Positions 16,401-25,700 of a DNA stretch of 35,731 nt are shown piece after piece. The DNA lies in NCBI GenBank assembly GCA_020831635.1, contig JAFIGC010000293.1, positions 1-35,731 on the forward strand, in the 5' to 3' direction. This DNA is from Verrucomicrobiota bacterium (lineage in GTDB: Bacteria; Verrucomicrobiota; Kiritimatiellia; SS1-B-03-39; UBA6053). The position numbers and the translations under genes are program-made. Below the pieces are notes generated by a model. The model searched no databases, was not told the origin of the DNA, and saw only the letters and a program-made list of their open reading frames with translations. Positions within the stretch are counted from its first letter, which is position 1. Each line of letters opens with the position of its first letter.

Positions 16401-16878
16401 ATTGAATAGCTATGCCCAAAATCTATTGGAAGAAAAACGCGATGTTTTACTTCAAGCTTGCGGCATTGAGACTGGCGAAGAAGGGTGGCGTCTTTTTACA
16501 GAAAGAACCACTTGGCTTGCACCACGTATAAAACATGAGGTCTTAACTCCTTTCCTTAATTGCGTGAATAATGGGATTGATGATCATTTTAACGTTCATC
16601 CGACTTTGTCACTCGTTAGTAACCGCCCCTTTGAGCAGTGGACGGACATGGATTCCCAAAGTTTTGATGGGCTTGCGAAAGGTGTCGGCGAGTTGTTTCA
16701 AAATATTTCTCAAAATTATGGCGTTTCCCACTCATATCTGTCGAAAGAAGATCTTCTGCAAAAAGAGGCGTTTCGTTTAACTTTAGAACCACAAATTAAA
16801 AAATTATCATCTAAAGATAACAATCTTGCATTGGCAGCAGCTTTACGTGATATACTGTCACAAATTGAATCGAACTGA
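13495..16878 (+). CDS. sspC: SspC-like P-loop ATPase of phosphorothioation
   Basis: 1127 residues. ATG follows the sspB stop immediately and has AGGGAGA at 13481-13487. Walker A is GPYGSGKS (66-73), Walker B is ILLVVDE (195-201), and a sensor-like strand SLLFLITLHQ (235-244) follows, which is the arrangement of large AAA+-type defence ATPases such as SspC and BrxC. The remaining 850 residues are mostly helical and have no nuclease or helicase motif that I can see. In Ssp systems the ATPase is needed for sulfur insertion with SspB and SspD. BrxC is the main alternative by sequence type, but no PglX, PglZ or BrxL gene is present and sulfur genes follow, so SspC is preferred. The later gene at 29102 encodes a second ATPase with similar N-terminal layout. 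Confidence 0.82.
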   Translation: MKGPKKISDFTTVAPRYQRSISLQNDWNQKDAASGYIVTANVLRSFEQVVFGLKDPHGQKSFALTGPYGSGKSSFAVFLCQLLGFDSELAQLAIRQLPKNARELCSAARELRKSESGSDGFISIPVTARRRPIAQVLLEEMIAALDEYNVHEEVQLIRKNILKSLEREEWSDTAVVMRHLASMTAEAARQKIPGILLVVDEAGKTLEYALQDRSGGDVYLFQELAEFANRQKDISLLFLITLHQMFDDYVELSDRTLRNEWNKVQERFQTIQFSEPATSTIQMVASALQPSSERPRDIDVQIKQALDVVIEAFDTLPVGLDEGSFRQASIRGWPMHPSTLLVLPYLFRRLAQNERSIFSYLTSHEPFGFQDHLDKSFELKDSFVHLYHLYTYFLSNFEAGLARLPHAKRLLEANDIIMSRHQLTPRQYQILQTVALFNVLSEISPMRATPKAIGASLDNPSRIEQELEELRTQSILTYRKLDGSYRIWEGSDVDLEARMIEARRKLKMENVTPLEGLCEHLPRQHWVARRHSLETGAIRCFAIQYASTLDAKKLPSILESEEVDGTIFVLLPEIDSKRQMKQSCDLTQRYIRLIIAIPRQIEALRGVVEELACLRWVETNTEELRDDRIARRELSLRITTAEQRVSQLLQTLLDPRPPPYGNSCQWIWAGKDQKPRKPVEVTRLLSKACDMIYPQTPRLKNELVVRKKISGAATSARRILLEKMLNDSEHERLGIEGFPPERSVYESVLRAGGIHAFDAEKSCWTLQAPPVDNPVNLRPCWDCMEQTIFQSQMERVRLPDLFRSLSDAPYGLAEGVHPILFSAFYLVYQDELFLYREDSFIPDVQAAHLELLQRRPDLFSVSGARLDGTRKALVRRLAKGLRQTPKTASVVRALYRMLNSLPPVTQKTSLIEEEAVKNMRDCLLQAASPEKLLFSELPACFEIESFREGESRDHDMDLFFEKLNHALGILNSYAQNLLEEKRDVLLQACGIETGEEGWRLFTERTTWLAPRIKHEVLTPFLNCVNNGIDDHFNVHPTLSLVSNRPFEQWTDMDSQSFDGLAKGVGELFQNISQNYGVSHSYLSKEDLLQKEAFRLTLEPQIKKLSSKDNNLALAAALRDILSQIESN

Positions 16879-16893
16879 AATATAGGAATCAAA

Positions 16894-17739
16894 ATGAGCA
16901 ACGAGAATACTGAAGAAATACAACAAAAAAAATCTGTTCGCCATATCCTTGCGCTTTCTGGAGGGAAAGACAGCTCTGCGCTTGCGATATATATGAAGGG
17001 AAAAATTCCAAATGTAGAATATTGTTTTTGTGATACTGAAAAGGAGCTTGAAGAAACCTATGAGTATTTGAATAAGCTGGAAACGTATCTGGGTCAAAAG
17101 ATTCATCATCTCAAATATTCATCTGGTTATGGTTTTGACGAAATTGTTCAAATTAAGGGTGGTTTTTTACCTTCACCAGAACAACGATGGTGTACTGAAT
17201 ACTTAAAACTAAAACCATATGAAGATTATATTGGTGATGACCCCGTTGTAAGTTACGTAGGCATCCGTGCAGACGAGCCTCACCGTACTGGCTATATTTC
17301 AAATAAACCAAATGTTAAGACGGTTTTTCCATTTGTAGAGGACAATGTTAGACTTGAGGATGTTGAGCGAATTCTCGAAGAATCAGGACTAGGTGTGCCT
17401 AGCTATTATAAATGGCGTTCTCGCTCAGGTTGTTTTTTTTGCTTCTATCAGCAAAAGCGAGAGTGGGTTGGCCTTTTGGAGAATCATCCTGATCTGTTCG
17501 AAGAAGCAAAGAAATATGAAAAAATTGACCCCCACACAGGAGAACGTTATACTTGGAACCAAGGAGAAAGTCTTGATGAGCTAGCGCGTCCTGAGAGAGT
17601 AGCTCAAATAAAAGAAAACTACGAAAAGCGAAAAGCCCGAAAAGCAAATGCCTTTAAAGGCAACCAAAAACTAAAGGACGTATGGGGAGATGATTCCGAT
17701 GATGGTGAAAATCTTTCCTGTAATATTTGCCATTTGTAA
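16894..17739 (+). CDS. sspD: SspD/DndC-like PP-loop sulfurtransferase
   Basis: 281 residues from ATG 16894 with TAGGA at 16883-16887. The ATP-pyrophosphatase loop SGGKDS is at 22-27 in the PAPS-reductase-like context HILALSGGKDSSAL. C100 lies in RWCTEYLK, C180 and C183 in SGCFFCFY, and C276 and C279 at the very C-terminus. DndC carries an iron-sulfur cluster, and these cysteines are the candidate ligands here. Another family feature is GIRADEPHRTGY (123-134). The protein would adenylate the DNA phosphate or hold sulfur received from the cysteine desulfurase encoded next. It is smaller than typical DndC (about 500 residues) and fits the SspD size class. The gap is 15 bp to sspC and 8 bp to sspA. 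Confidence 0.9.
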   Translation: MSNENTEEIQQKKSVRHILALSGGKDSSALAIYMKGKIPNVEYCFCDTEKELEETYEYLNKLETYLGQKIHHLKYSSGYGFDEIVQIKGGFLPSPEQRWCTEYLKLKPYEDYIGDDPVVSYVGIRADEPHRTGYISNKPNVKTVFPFVEDNVRLEDVERILEESGLGVPSYYKWRSRSGCFFCFYQQKREWVGLLENHPDLFEEAKKYEKIDPHTGERYTWNQGESLDELARPERVAQIKENYEKRKARKANAFKGNQKLKDVWGDDSDDGENLSCNICHL

Positions 17740-17747
17740 GGACAATG

Positions 17748-18908
17748 ATGATTTACTGGGACCATAATTCAACGACCCCCTGTGCGCCTGAGGTTATTGA
17801 GGCCATGAAACCATACTGGGACCATGAGTATGGAAATCCTTCGAGCAGTCACATTATGGGCCGTCGTGCTTCGACTGCAATCAGAAAAGCCAGAGAGCAA
17901 GTTGCCAACCTCGCAAATGCCTTACCTTCAGAAATTATATTTACTTCTGGTGCAACAGAAAGTAACAATCTTTTGTTCTTGGGTATTTTATTAACACCCA
18001 AAACCGACCGTAACCGGATTGTGGTTTCCTCCATTGAACATAAATCGATTTTGGAGCCTGTCCGCCTTCTTGCCGAACATGGTTTTGAAGTGTTGAAGTT
18101 ACCAGTGAGCGAGTGCGGTGTAACCGATTTAAACGCGGCGAAAGAATTGATTAACGGAAAAACCCTTCTTGTTTCTGTTCAGGGAGCCAACAACGAACTA
18201 GGTACGTTGCAGCCCGTTTGCCAACTTGCTGAGATCGCCCACACAAACGGTGCATACTTCCATACTGACGCCGCCCAAGTTTTGGGGAAGATCTCTTTTA
18301 ATACAGAATTGTTCAATTGTGACTTTGCTTCTTTCAGTGCCCATAAAATGTATGGCCCCAAAGGGATCGGAGCCCTATTCATTCGTGGCGGCGCAAAGCA
18401 GTGGCCGTGGTCGCGGCCCTTTGGTGGTGGTGGGCAAGAAAGTGGTTTAAGACCAGGCACGCAGAATGTTCCAGGGATTGTCGGTTTCGGGATGGCATGT
18501 GAAATAAGCCAACATTATATTACAAACCAAAATAATAATCCCATTCACCATTTAGAAAAAATATTAATACAAAAGCTTTTTGAATCATTTCCTACTGGTC
18601 ATTTTGTTACCAGAAATACACCAAGGCTCCCAGGTGTAGTCGCATTTTCTTTTCCTAATATTTCCGCCGATTTACTAATGGATAATATTAAAACTCTTTG
18701 CATAGGAAAAGGTTCAGCTTGTACGAATGGCGCAATTTCGCAGTCGCATGTTTTAAATGCAATTGGATACTCTCATGATTTTTCGAGAGGAACGTTTAGA
18801 GTTTCATTAGGACGAGAAACGGACCTAAATGAAATTCAAGAATCAATTATATTGATTCAGAATGCTTTTCATGATGTTCAACGAATTTCTAAACAAAATG
18901 AGAAATAA
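17748..18908 (+). CDS. sspA: SspA/DndA-type cysteine desulfurase
   Basis: 386 residues from ATG 17748, which lies five bases after AAGGA. ATG 17745 and the overlapping 17727 are alternatives that add 1 or 7 residues. This is a class V PLP enzyme. MIYWDHNSTTPC opens it, the PLP lysine is K200 in SFSAHKMYGPKG, and the catalytic cysteine is C325 in GKGSACTNG. It takes sulfur from L-cysteine as a persulfide and would pass it to SspD. In many Ssp loci sspA is separate from or divergent to sspBCD. Here it sits inside the operon between the sulfurtransferase and restriction genes. Its closeness to housekeeping IscS/NifS means it could also feed other pathways, but its place makes PT synthesis the main role. 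Confidence 0.93.
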   Translation: MIYWDHNSTTPCAPEVIEAMKPYWDHEYGNPSSSHIMGRRASTAIRKAREQVANLANALPSEIIFTSGATESNNLLFLGILLTPKTDRNRIVVSSIEHKSILEPVRLLAEHGFEVLKLPVSECGVTDLNAAKELINGKTLLVSVQGANNELGTLQPVCQLAEIAHTNGAYFHTDAAQVLGKISFNTELFNCDFASFSAHKMYGPKGIGALFIRGGAKQWPWSRPFGGGGQESGLRPGTQNVPGIVGFGMACEISQHYITNQNNNPIHHLEKILIQKLFESFPTGHFVTRNTPRLPGVVAFSFPNISADLLMDNIKTLCIGKGSACTNGAISQSHVLNAIGYSHDFSRGTFRVSLGRETDLNEIQESIILIQNAFHDVQRISKQNEK

Positions 18909-21191
18909 ATGTTAAAATATTTAAAACAAGAAATCCAAGATCTTGGATGGAGGGGTGATGGCTTTAAACCACACAAGTTAATTGCAATACTAACTGCAAT
19001 ACATCTGTTAAAAACAAGTACTTATTCTTCGCAAGAAGTTTATTTTGATAAAAATTACAAAATCATTTTTAATGAGTTGTTTACAAAATTTGCAGATACA
19101 GCTAATAATAGCTGTAGACCTCATACACCTTTTTTTCATCTTCAAAGCTCTTCTTTTTGGTCCCTTGTTCCGTTAGAAGGAATGGATGCTGCTCTTAACT
19201 CAACATCTACTGTAGGTAGTGCTGGTCTATTAGAACAATTGGTACATCATGCGGTAGTTTCGGATTTCTTTATTGAGGTTTTAAGGAATGATCAATTACG
19301 AACTGATTTAATAAACTTTATTCTGAAATGTTTAACTGAAGGAAAAAATATGAAAACTGGTGCTGCCTCATCTTTCACAAGATTACCATCACAAATAAAT
19401 TTGCAATCATTGGAAAACCCATTCGTCAGTTATCTAAATTCACTTCAGCGATCAGGCGGAGGAAACGAAAATGCCTTGGCTGAATCACAGGCATGTAATC
19501 CTTACTACCCATTGATACAAGTAAGCCACCCTTTAGCTGAAATCATACGATCAGAGTTAAGCTCGTCGGATGGGTGCCATGTCATATTAACCGGACATGC
19601 CGGTGATGGAAAATCAACTTTGGCTTTGGAAGTGTACAAGCTTTTAATGGGTTTTGATCTCAACTCGCCTTTAAGCAACCCCCCGAAAGACCGGGAGGAT
19701 CTTGATTCCATATCCGTTTCCATTATCAAAGACCTCAGCGAACGCGATAAAAATGAGGACGAGGCGCTGATTTCTGAATTCAAATCGAAACAGCGTTTTT
19801 TATTGGTGACAAACACAGGAACCTTGCTCGATTTCATCAAACAACATCCAACGCAATTTGGAAGTGATTCGGTTACGCTGGAAAGTGACGTTTTGGACGC
19901 TATCAGTTCGGAATCCGGAGAGTCGTTTTTAATTTTTCCGGATATCGAGTTTCGCGTTTTCAACTTGGCGCTGATGGACAGCCTCAGCCTCGCACGTAAG
20001 GTGTTTGAAAAAATGCTTGCCCCCGAACGGTGGAAAATATGCGAGGCATGTCCCTACTGCACCACCTGTCCAATTCATGTCAATGTGGAGTTGATTCATC
20101 AAAATCAAAATATGATTTTGGATCGTATTTTTTTGGCTTACCGACGGATGTATGAATATGGCACTCGTTTGACCATGCGGCAGTTTACAGAGCACCTGGC
20201 TTATCTGATTACTTCTGGCCTTGGAGATTCGGACGTTGAAAGGATGCACCAGCAATCCCCCATCCCTCTCATCTCGGAATTCCTGTTTTATAATCGCTTC
20301 TTTGGAGACAATGGACTCGTGGCAGATCCGTCCGCGATGGAGATGAAAGCCGTTCATCACATTAAAAACCAAGGGTTTGGTGATCGGCCTTCTTCACATT
20401 GGGAACATCGTCTTTGGCTTCGCAGCGTTAATACGCCAATTTCCCTTGGTGTTGATTTTTTGAAAGAGGAATTTGAAAAAATGAGGTTACATGGGTCTCA
20501 CATCAAACAAGTGGAGGGTATGTCAGCGGATCAGGCTCGTGAACAGATTCGCCGCATGCTTTATTTTTTGTATGATTTTCAAGCGGAAGATCGCAACTAT
20601 CTTGGCAGGTACCTGAATTCTCCCGCGCTATTTGAGTGGTACGATTGGCAAACGGGAGAGGAAAACCTGGACTTTAATCAAAAGAGCCTGTTGGAGCGGA
20701 AAATATACCATGTTTTGCAAGAGCATTTTACGGGGGTGCGCTTACCCGAAGGATCCACGCAACATGATCGACGCCTGTATGTCACCCTAAGCCGCCGCCG
20801 CAATGAAGTACGGCAAAGTGCCCAGGTCGTTTTGGCCCAAGTGGATTGGAGTTCGTCAACGGAACTCAAACTGCTGCCCGGAAAAAATGCTTTGGGTGAC
20901 ATACGCAGGGATTTGGTTCTTTGTGGAAAAGAACGAATTGCAGGCATCGATTTACCTCTGAAAGTGCCCTTCCTGGATTATGTGATGATGCGGCATTTTG
21001 GGGAAATGGGGGAGATTCTGGAGGCTTCATACCTGGAACGCCTTGATCGCTTTAAAGCACAGGTACACGCTCGCGCCGCCTCCGCAGAGATGGATCGCAT
21101 CCTATTGGTCCGCCTCAAAACCGACCATACCTTTCGCAGACAGCATTTTTATGTAAAAGACAATCACTTGGAGGTGACAGATGTCCTTTGA
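18909..21191 (+). CDS. dptF: DptF/SspF-like restriction ATPase with N-terminal SBD-like domain
   Basis: 760 residues. The ATG abuts the sspA stop. Residues 1-145 look like the DNA sulfur-binding domain of ScoMcrA-type proteins: PHKLIAILTAIHLL (21-34), then PHTPFFHLQSSSFWSL (71-86) and a helical end with FFIEVLRNDQLRTDL. This is my reading of the pattern and needs a profile search. After a linker comes the P-loop GHAGDGKS (229-236) in LTGHAGDGKSTLALE, the DptF hallmark. The cysteine cluster C378, C381, C384 and C387 (CEACPYCTTCPI) suggests a zinc or iron-sulfur site. The F protein works with G and H in PT-dependent restriction, which attacks DNA lacking proper PT marks. The SBD-like part could sense PT. 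It overlaps dptG by 11 bp. Confidence 0.85.
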   Translation: MLKYLKQEIQDLGWRGDGFKPHKLIAILTAIHLLKTSTYSSQEVYFDKNYKIIFNELFTKFADTANNSCRPHTPFFHLQSSSFWSLVPLEGMDAALNSTSTVGSAGLLEQLVHHAVVSDFFIEVLRNDQLRTDLINFILKCLTEGKNMKTGAASSFTRLPSQINLQSLENPFVSYLNSLQRSGGGNENALAESQACNPYYPLIQVSHPLAEIIRSELSSSDGCHVILTGHAGDGKSTLALEVYKLLMGFDLNSPLSNPPKDREDLDSISVSIIKDLSERDKNEDEALISEFKSKQRFLLVTNTGTLLDFIKQHPTQFGSDSVTLESDVLDAISSESGESFLIFPDIEFRVFNLALMDSLSLARKVFEKMLAPERWKICEACPYCTTCPIHVNVELIHQNQNMILDRIFLAYRRMYEYGTRLTMRQFTEHLAYLITSGLGDSDVERMHQQSPIPLISEFLFYNRFFGDNGLVADPSAMEMKAVHHIKNQGFGDRPSSHWEHRLWLRSVNTPISLGVDFLKEEFEKMRLHGSHIKQVEGMSADQAREQIRRMLYFLYDFQAEDRNYLGRYLNSPALFEWYDWQTGEENLDFNQKSLLERKIYHVLQEHFTGVRLPEGSTQHDRRLYVTLSRRRNEVRQSAQVVLAQVDWSSSTELKLLPGKNALGDIRRDLVLCGKERIAGIDLPLKVPFLDYVMMRHFGEMGEILEASYLERLDRFKAQVHARAASAEMDRILLVRLKTDHTFRRQHFYVKDNHLEVTDVL

Positions 21192-22788
21192 TTACTATCC
21201 TTACACACCCACTGCCCAGGCCATGAAGAATCCGGCCATCCAGCTTTTTGGCAATCGCCTCTTTACGGACCAGTCCGTTAGCGAATTTCTGGTGGAATTT
21301 CTCCTCCTTGTTTACGCCCCAAAGCGATTTGACGATATGGAAGAATTTATCGGGGCTTTGCCTCCGGTCGGTTCGAGCGCCGGCGAGCCCGGCAAACTTG
21401 AGTATGCCCCTCAAGCGCGACTCAACCTAAAACTTTTCTCGTTTCTTGGGGCTTCCAGGCTCGAATCACGACATCACACTCACCGAGATCATCATGAAGA
21501 ACTGCACACCTCACTTCTAAACAAGATCCAAATCGCTGGAGGCGGTGACAAAGAGGATGTGGTTCGCACCATTGAAAATCTTATGCTGGGCTTTCAAGGT
21601 GCGGGCAGCGGACGAACCTGGTGTGCCCAAAGTTTTCTTCCTGTGTCCCCCGCATTTCTCGCAGGGGAATCGATTTGGAACGAGTCCGTCGCTAGAAGAC
21701 AAGTTCCTTATGATTGGGGTCAAGTTACCAGCGAGTTAAATACATACATTTCTATGAACAGACATAGATTTCTCGCAAGAGGCGGGGAGGTACTTTACCT
21801 GCAACTCTGCAATGCCTTGCGTCAACAACCGGAAGATATCCAAACTTGGTGCGTGGAATACGAAATGGGTTTGAGTCAAGAAGAGCAAAATCCCAAATGG
21901 TTACAGGAAGAATTGGAGAAGGCGTTTCGTACTTTGATGGGTTACTGCCCTGCGACCTTAACCGCCCTGGCCGAGTTTGTTGATGTCGATTTGGACAAGG
22001 AGACATCTCAAAAGACAGATTTTGATCAAGGAGAGAGGCGGTTTGTTGATGCAGGCTGGTGCAATGCCGAAAGCTGGAGGGAGGGGTATCTTTTTGGGGT
22101 CGATCTGTTGCGACTTATGCAAGCAAACCTGGATGTGGTTGAACGTATTTATCTATTGGAGTCGGCTTGCGCCATGCAGGTACTGCGGACGTTGGCCATG
22201 CAGAGCCACCGATCCGTTTGCAAGCAGATTGGTTTGGCGGAGACGGGTTATTTTATTGCGGTTTCCGCCCCCGAGGAAGATCGTCCGGCCCCTAGGCTTC
22301 TGTCGCAACATTCGGCAAAAAACATCGAAAAAATGATCCATCAAGCCTTGAGGGTAGACGAAGTCGACCTGCCTGAAGAGGAGGACGCTCGCAATAAGGC
22401 TTTGAAAGACAGTGGCAAGTACGGGAGTAAGTTATTTGTCAGTTTGGCAAAACGTATCGGCTTGATGGTTCCTAAAAAAGGCAGGGGGGCCCGTTTTGTG
22501 CTCAACGAGCAACTTCTGCGGCTTTTGGTGGTCACCACAGTGCCGATTGGCGGACGACTGACCTATGACACCTTCAAATCCTTGTTGGCATCCCGACACG
22601 GCCTCGTCTTTGATGCCAGTGGACTGAACGAGGCCAGCCATCGGCTCAAAGGTTCGGGAATTTATTTACCCGCCGATACGGACGCCTGGTTACAGGAGAT
22701 GTTAGCTGCGGCCGGCTACCTGATCCAACTTTCTGATTCCTGTGCCCTTGTCCACAATCCCTCTGACGTTCAAAAGGAAGTACAATGA
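21181..22788 (+). CDS. dptG: DptG/SspG-like restriction component
   Basis: 535 residues from ATG 21181, preceded by a near-perfect GGAGGTGAC (21170-21178) and overlapping the end of dptF by 11 bp. The family is known only as the G component of the DndFGH/SspFGH restriction module, and I see no catalytic motif that defines its activity. Most of the protein appears helical. The last 120 residues form a mixed alpha/beta part containing LLVVTTVPIGGRLTYDTF and AAAGYLIQLSDSCALVH, the kind of C-terminus seen in the DptG family. Its stop overlaps the dptH start as ATGA, so the three restriction proteins are translationally coupled. Assignment rests mainly on position between clear F and H homologues and on size. 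Confidence 0.75.
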   Translation: MSFDYYPYTPTAQAMKNPAIQLFGNRLFTDQSVSEFLVEFLLLVYAPKRFDDMEEFIGALPPVGSSAGEPGKLEYAPQARLNLKLFSFLGASRLESRHHTHRDHHEELHTSLLNKIQIAGGGDKEDVVRTIENLMLGFQGAGSGRTWCAQSFLPVSPAFLAGESIWNESVARRQVPYDWGQVTSELNTYISMNRHRFLARGGEVLYLQLCNALRQQPEDIQTWCVEYEMGLSQEEQNPKWLQEELEKAFRTLMGYCPATLTALAEFVDVDLDKETSQKTDFDQGERRFVDAGWCNAESWREGYLFGVDLLRLMQANLDVVERIYLLESACAMQVLRTLAMQSHRSVCKQIGLAETGYFIAVSAPEEDRPAPRLLSQHSAKNIEKMIHQALRVDEVDLPEEEDARNKALKDSGKYGSKLFVSLAKRIGLMVPKKGRGARFVLNEQLLRLLVVTTVPIGGRLTYDTFKSLLASRHGLVFDASGLNEASHRLKGSGIYLPADTDAWLQEMLAAAGYLIQLSDSCALVHNPSDVQKEVQ

Positions 22789-25700
22789 AATATTTTGCCC
22801 ACACATTACGCGACCATCTAAAAAGACTAATTGAACGCTACAGCTCCCAAGCGGTATCGGAGACGGCGCAAGGACGAAAAATGCTTTTTATGGTCCCCGC
22901 TATGCCAGAGGCAACCTTGTTGGACGTGGCAGATGCCGTTGACAGCTACTGTCTTGCACAGGAAAAAATTCATCTTACCCTCAAAATAGCCGCCAATGTC
23001 ACGAGCGAGTGGACGGATAGCGGGAAATTCAAAATTCAGGAAAAGGGGTGGAAAGAAGAACGGGGTAATCTGACATTTTATCGTAGTATGGAAAACCCCG
23101 AGCCATCCAAAATCCATGTCGTGGTTCTGATGGGGGTTGACCGTGTTACGGATGGGGCAAGTTTGGCTGACTTCCACACCTGTGACCCGGAAATGCTCTG
23201 GAGAATCGACATGGGGGAAACTTTTAATGTCTGGCTGGTTGAGAAACTAAATTCCAGTGGTTTTCATGATTACACGGATGAAGATCTGAAAACAATGAAC
23301 CGCATTATCAAACCGCTTTATGTTTGCGGAAAGGGGGATCTCATCCAAATCAGCGATTGGCTTGATGGATTGGATTTAAATCTGGCGGATGACGTTAATG
23401 AGATCCCCAAGTTGATGTTACGCCAACTGGCTGTGTTTGGCGTTCCGGTGCTTTCGCGCTTCCCCCTAAAGCAAAAACGCAAAAAACTTGATCCTTATAT
23501 CACTGCCTCAGCGGACTTTTTTAATTACACGATGTTTTTTGAAACACAAAAACGTGAAAAAGCCATGAGCACTATCGCTCGGTTGCTTGAGGAAATTGAT
23601 TCCGGGAATGAACCTAATCTTCCTTTAAACGAGGAAGACGTTCATGGCGTGTATTCTTCTGGGGATGCCATGCTCCAGGGCCTGAAAACGTTTATTGACC
23701 ATGACGATGCTAAAGAACGGGATCGCTTAATGAAATGCGATTTTGTGGTGATCTGGGATCAAATTCTAAAGTTCAAATTTAAGGAATCCAAAAAAAACAA
23801 AGACACGGTATTTAAGCTCTCCGGTAGTCCCTTTGAAGTCCTGTTAACCGCAGCATGGATGACCTTGAAAGATTTTTATGCGGCAAATAAAGAAAAATCC
23901 GGACTAAACTTGCAATCAATTTCGTTTCAAACCCATCAGTTCAAACATGATATCGAAAGTGGTGATACCAAAGAGGAACAAGCAGAAGAGGCCAGAAGAT
24001 ACTTACGTTCTTTAATCGGAGGAATTGATAAAATCATCATCGATCATATCGAACTGTTGAATATCAATGGGAGTGAAATTAATGTAAAGTCACAGCTTCT
24101 TAACGAAGAGTTTTCTTGCGGATACGCAAAGACCGCTGAACCTACTTTAATATATATAATCCAATTAGAGCATGATGCGGGAACTTTCGAAAGAAAATTC
24201 GGGTGGAGATTGCCTGAACACCATATGTATCGGCTTTCACTTGATTTGTTGAAACAAGCGAAAATCGGAATGGAGCGATTACACGACACCTACAAACTTC
24301 CTGTTTTCCACATACCTTATTATGAAGAAGTGCTTCAAGCCACAGCGGATGAAGAAATTAGACGTGTTCTTTTACACGCGATTCGAGATGAACATGATCA
24401 TCACAGAGGCATCACGAATCTTCTAGGGGGTGATTGGTCAACCATACAGGATCCAATCCAGGCGGATTTGAGACAACTGGCCTTAAAATATAGTACCTTT
24501 TTGCAAGCAGCTACGACAAACGGTATTTTCGAAACAATTTTCGGCACCCTCTCCGTCTGGACTGATTTACGAACAGCTTATGCAAAAGTGTTTGAAACAA
24601 CCGCCGCATTAGAAGAAATAGACCAATCCTCCATGGCGGCAATGTTGGTTCGAGTATTTCTGATCATTGGAACACGTCCGGTATCGCTGGGAGACTCGTG
24701 GTATGCGGATATTCACGAACCGTCCGGAGTAGCTACCCTACTACATCCGTCTGTCATAGAAATGCTTGAAGCACAGGTCGTGTATCTTTGCCGTTGTTTT
24801 AATTACGCCGTAAATCAAGAACTTGAACAGAAGCCCTCAAAAGAATCTTTCCGCACTCACGTGTGGAGAACATATGTGGATTTGTCCGCAATCCAAACGC
24901 CACTAACAGGTCTGCTGTACAATGAGGAGAAGAATCTTACGGCGAACGTACGCGGGCAAGATTTAATTCACCGTATTGGCATCTCCTCCGAAGCAGACAC
25001 CCCCCTCTCAACCCGACTACTCATTAAGTACAACGATAGTCATGAGGAAAATGATACATTCAGTGATACAGAAATGTTTCGGGAAACAAGTGAATCAAAA
25101 CTGTTACTGCGTTTGATGCAAGACTACTTTGACCTTCACCCGCATGCCCGCGATGGACTAAACATCGCGGTTTTCCGAAACAAAGATATTCAACCTGTCA
25201 TCGCTGCCGTTCATGCCTATCTAAAACTACTCGCCAAAAAGCCAACCGCGCAGCAACCTAACAAAAGATATGTCCTTGGGGGGGATAGAAAGCGACCCTA
25301 TGCGATCAGTGTAACCCTTTTTACAGAATCTAACGATGAAACCGATGTCGCTTCCTGGGTGGAGGAATGGAAAGATCGTTGGGAAGCGTCTGAAACCGAA
25401 ATAAAGTATGATCTTTATCGTCGTTGTCGCTTTTCCATTGCACACCGTATTGTGGAAAAAAATGGAATAAAGTCATTTGAACAGCTTATTCATGAGTATT
25501 TCGAAGCGGATATGGCTGTTTTTTATAATTTTATCGGCGCATCCGAAGGTGTTAATAAGTTTGAAAAAGTACAAGCGTTTGATGTCACGGACAGAGAACT
25601 CAAATTTCCGATTTTGGAAAAAGCTTGTTGTTCCGTTCATAATCCAGGTGAAAAATTTCGAAGGAAAAGGATTGTCAGCAACCGTCAATTCGCCCTCTCC

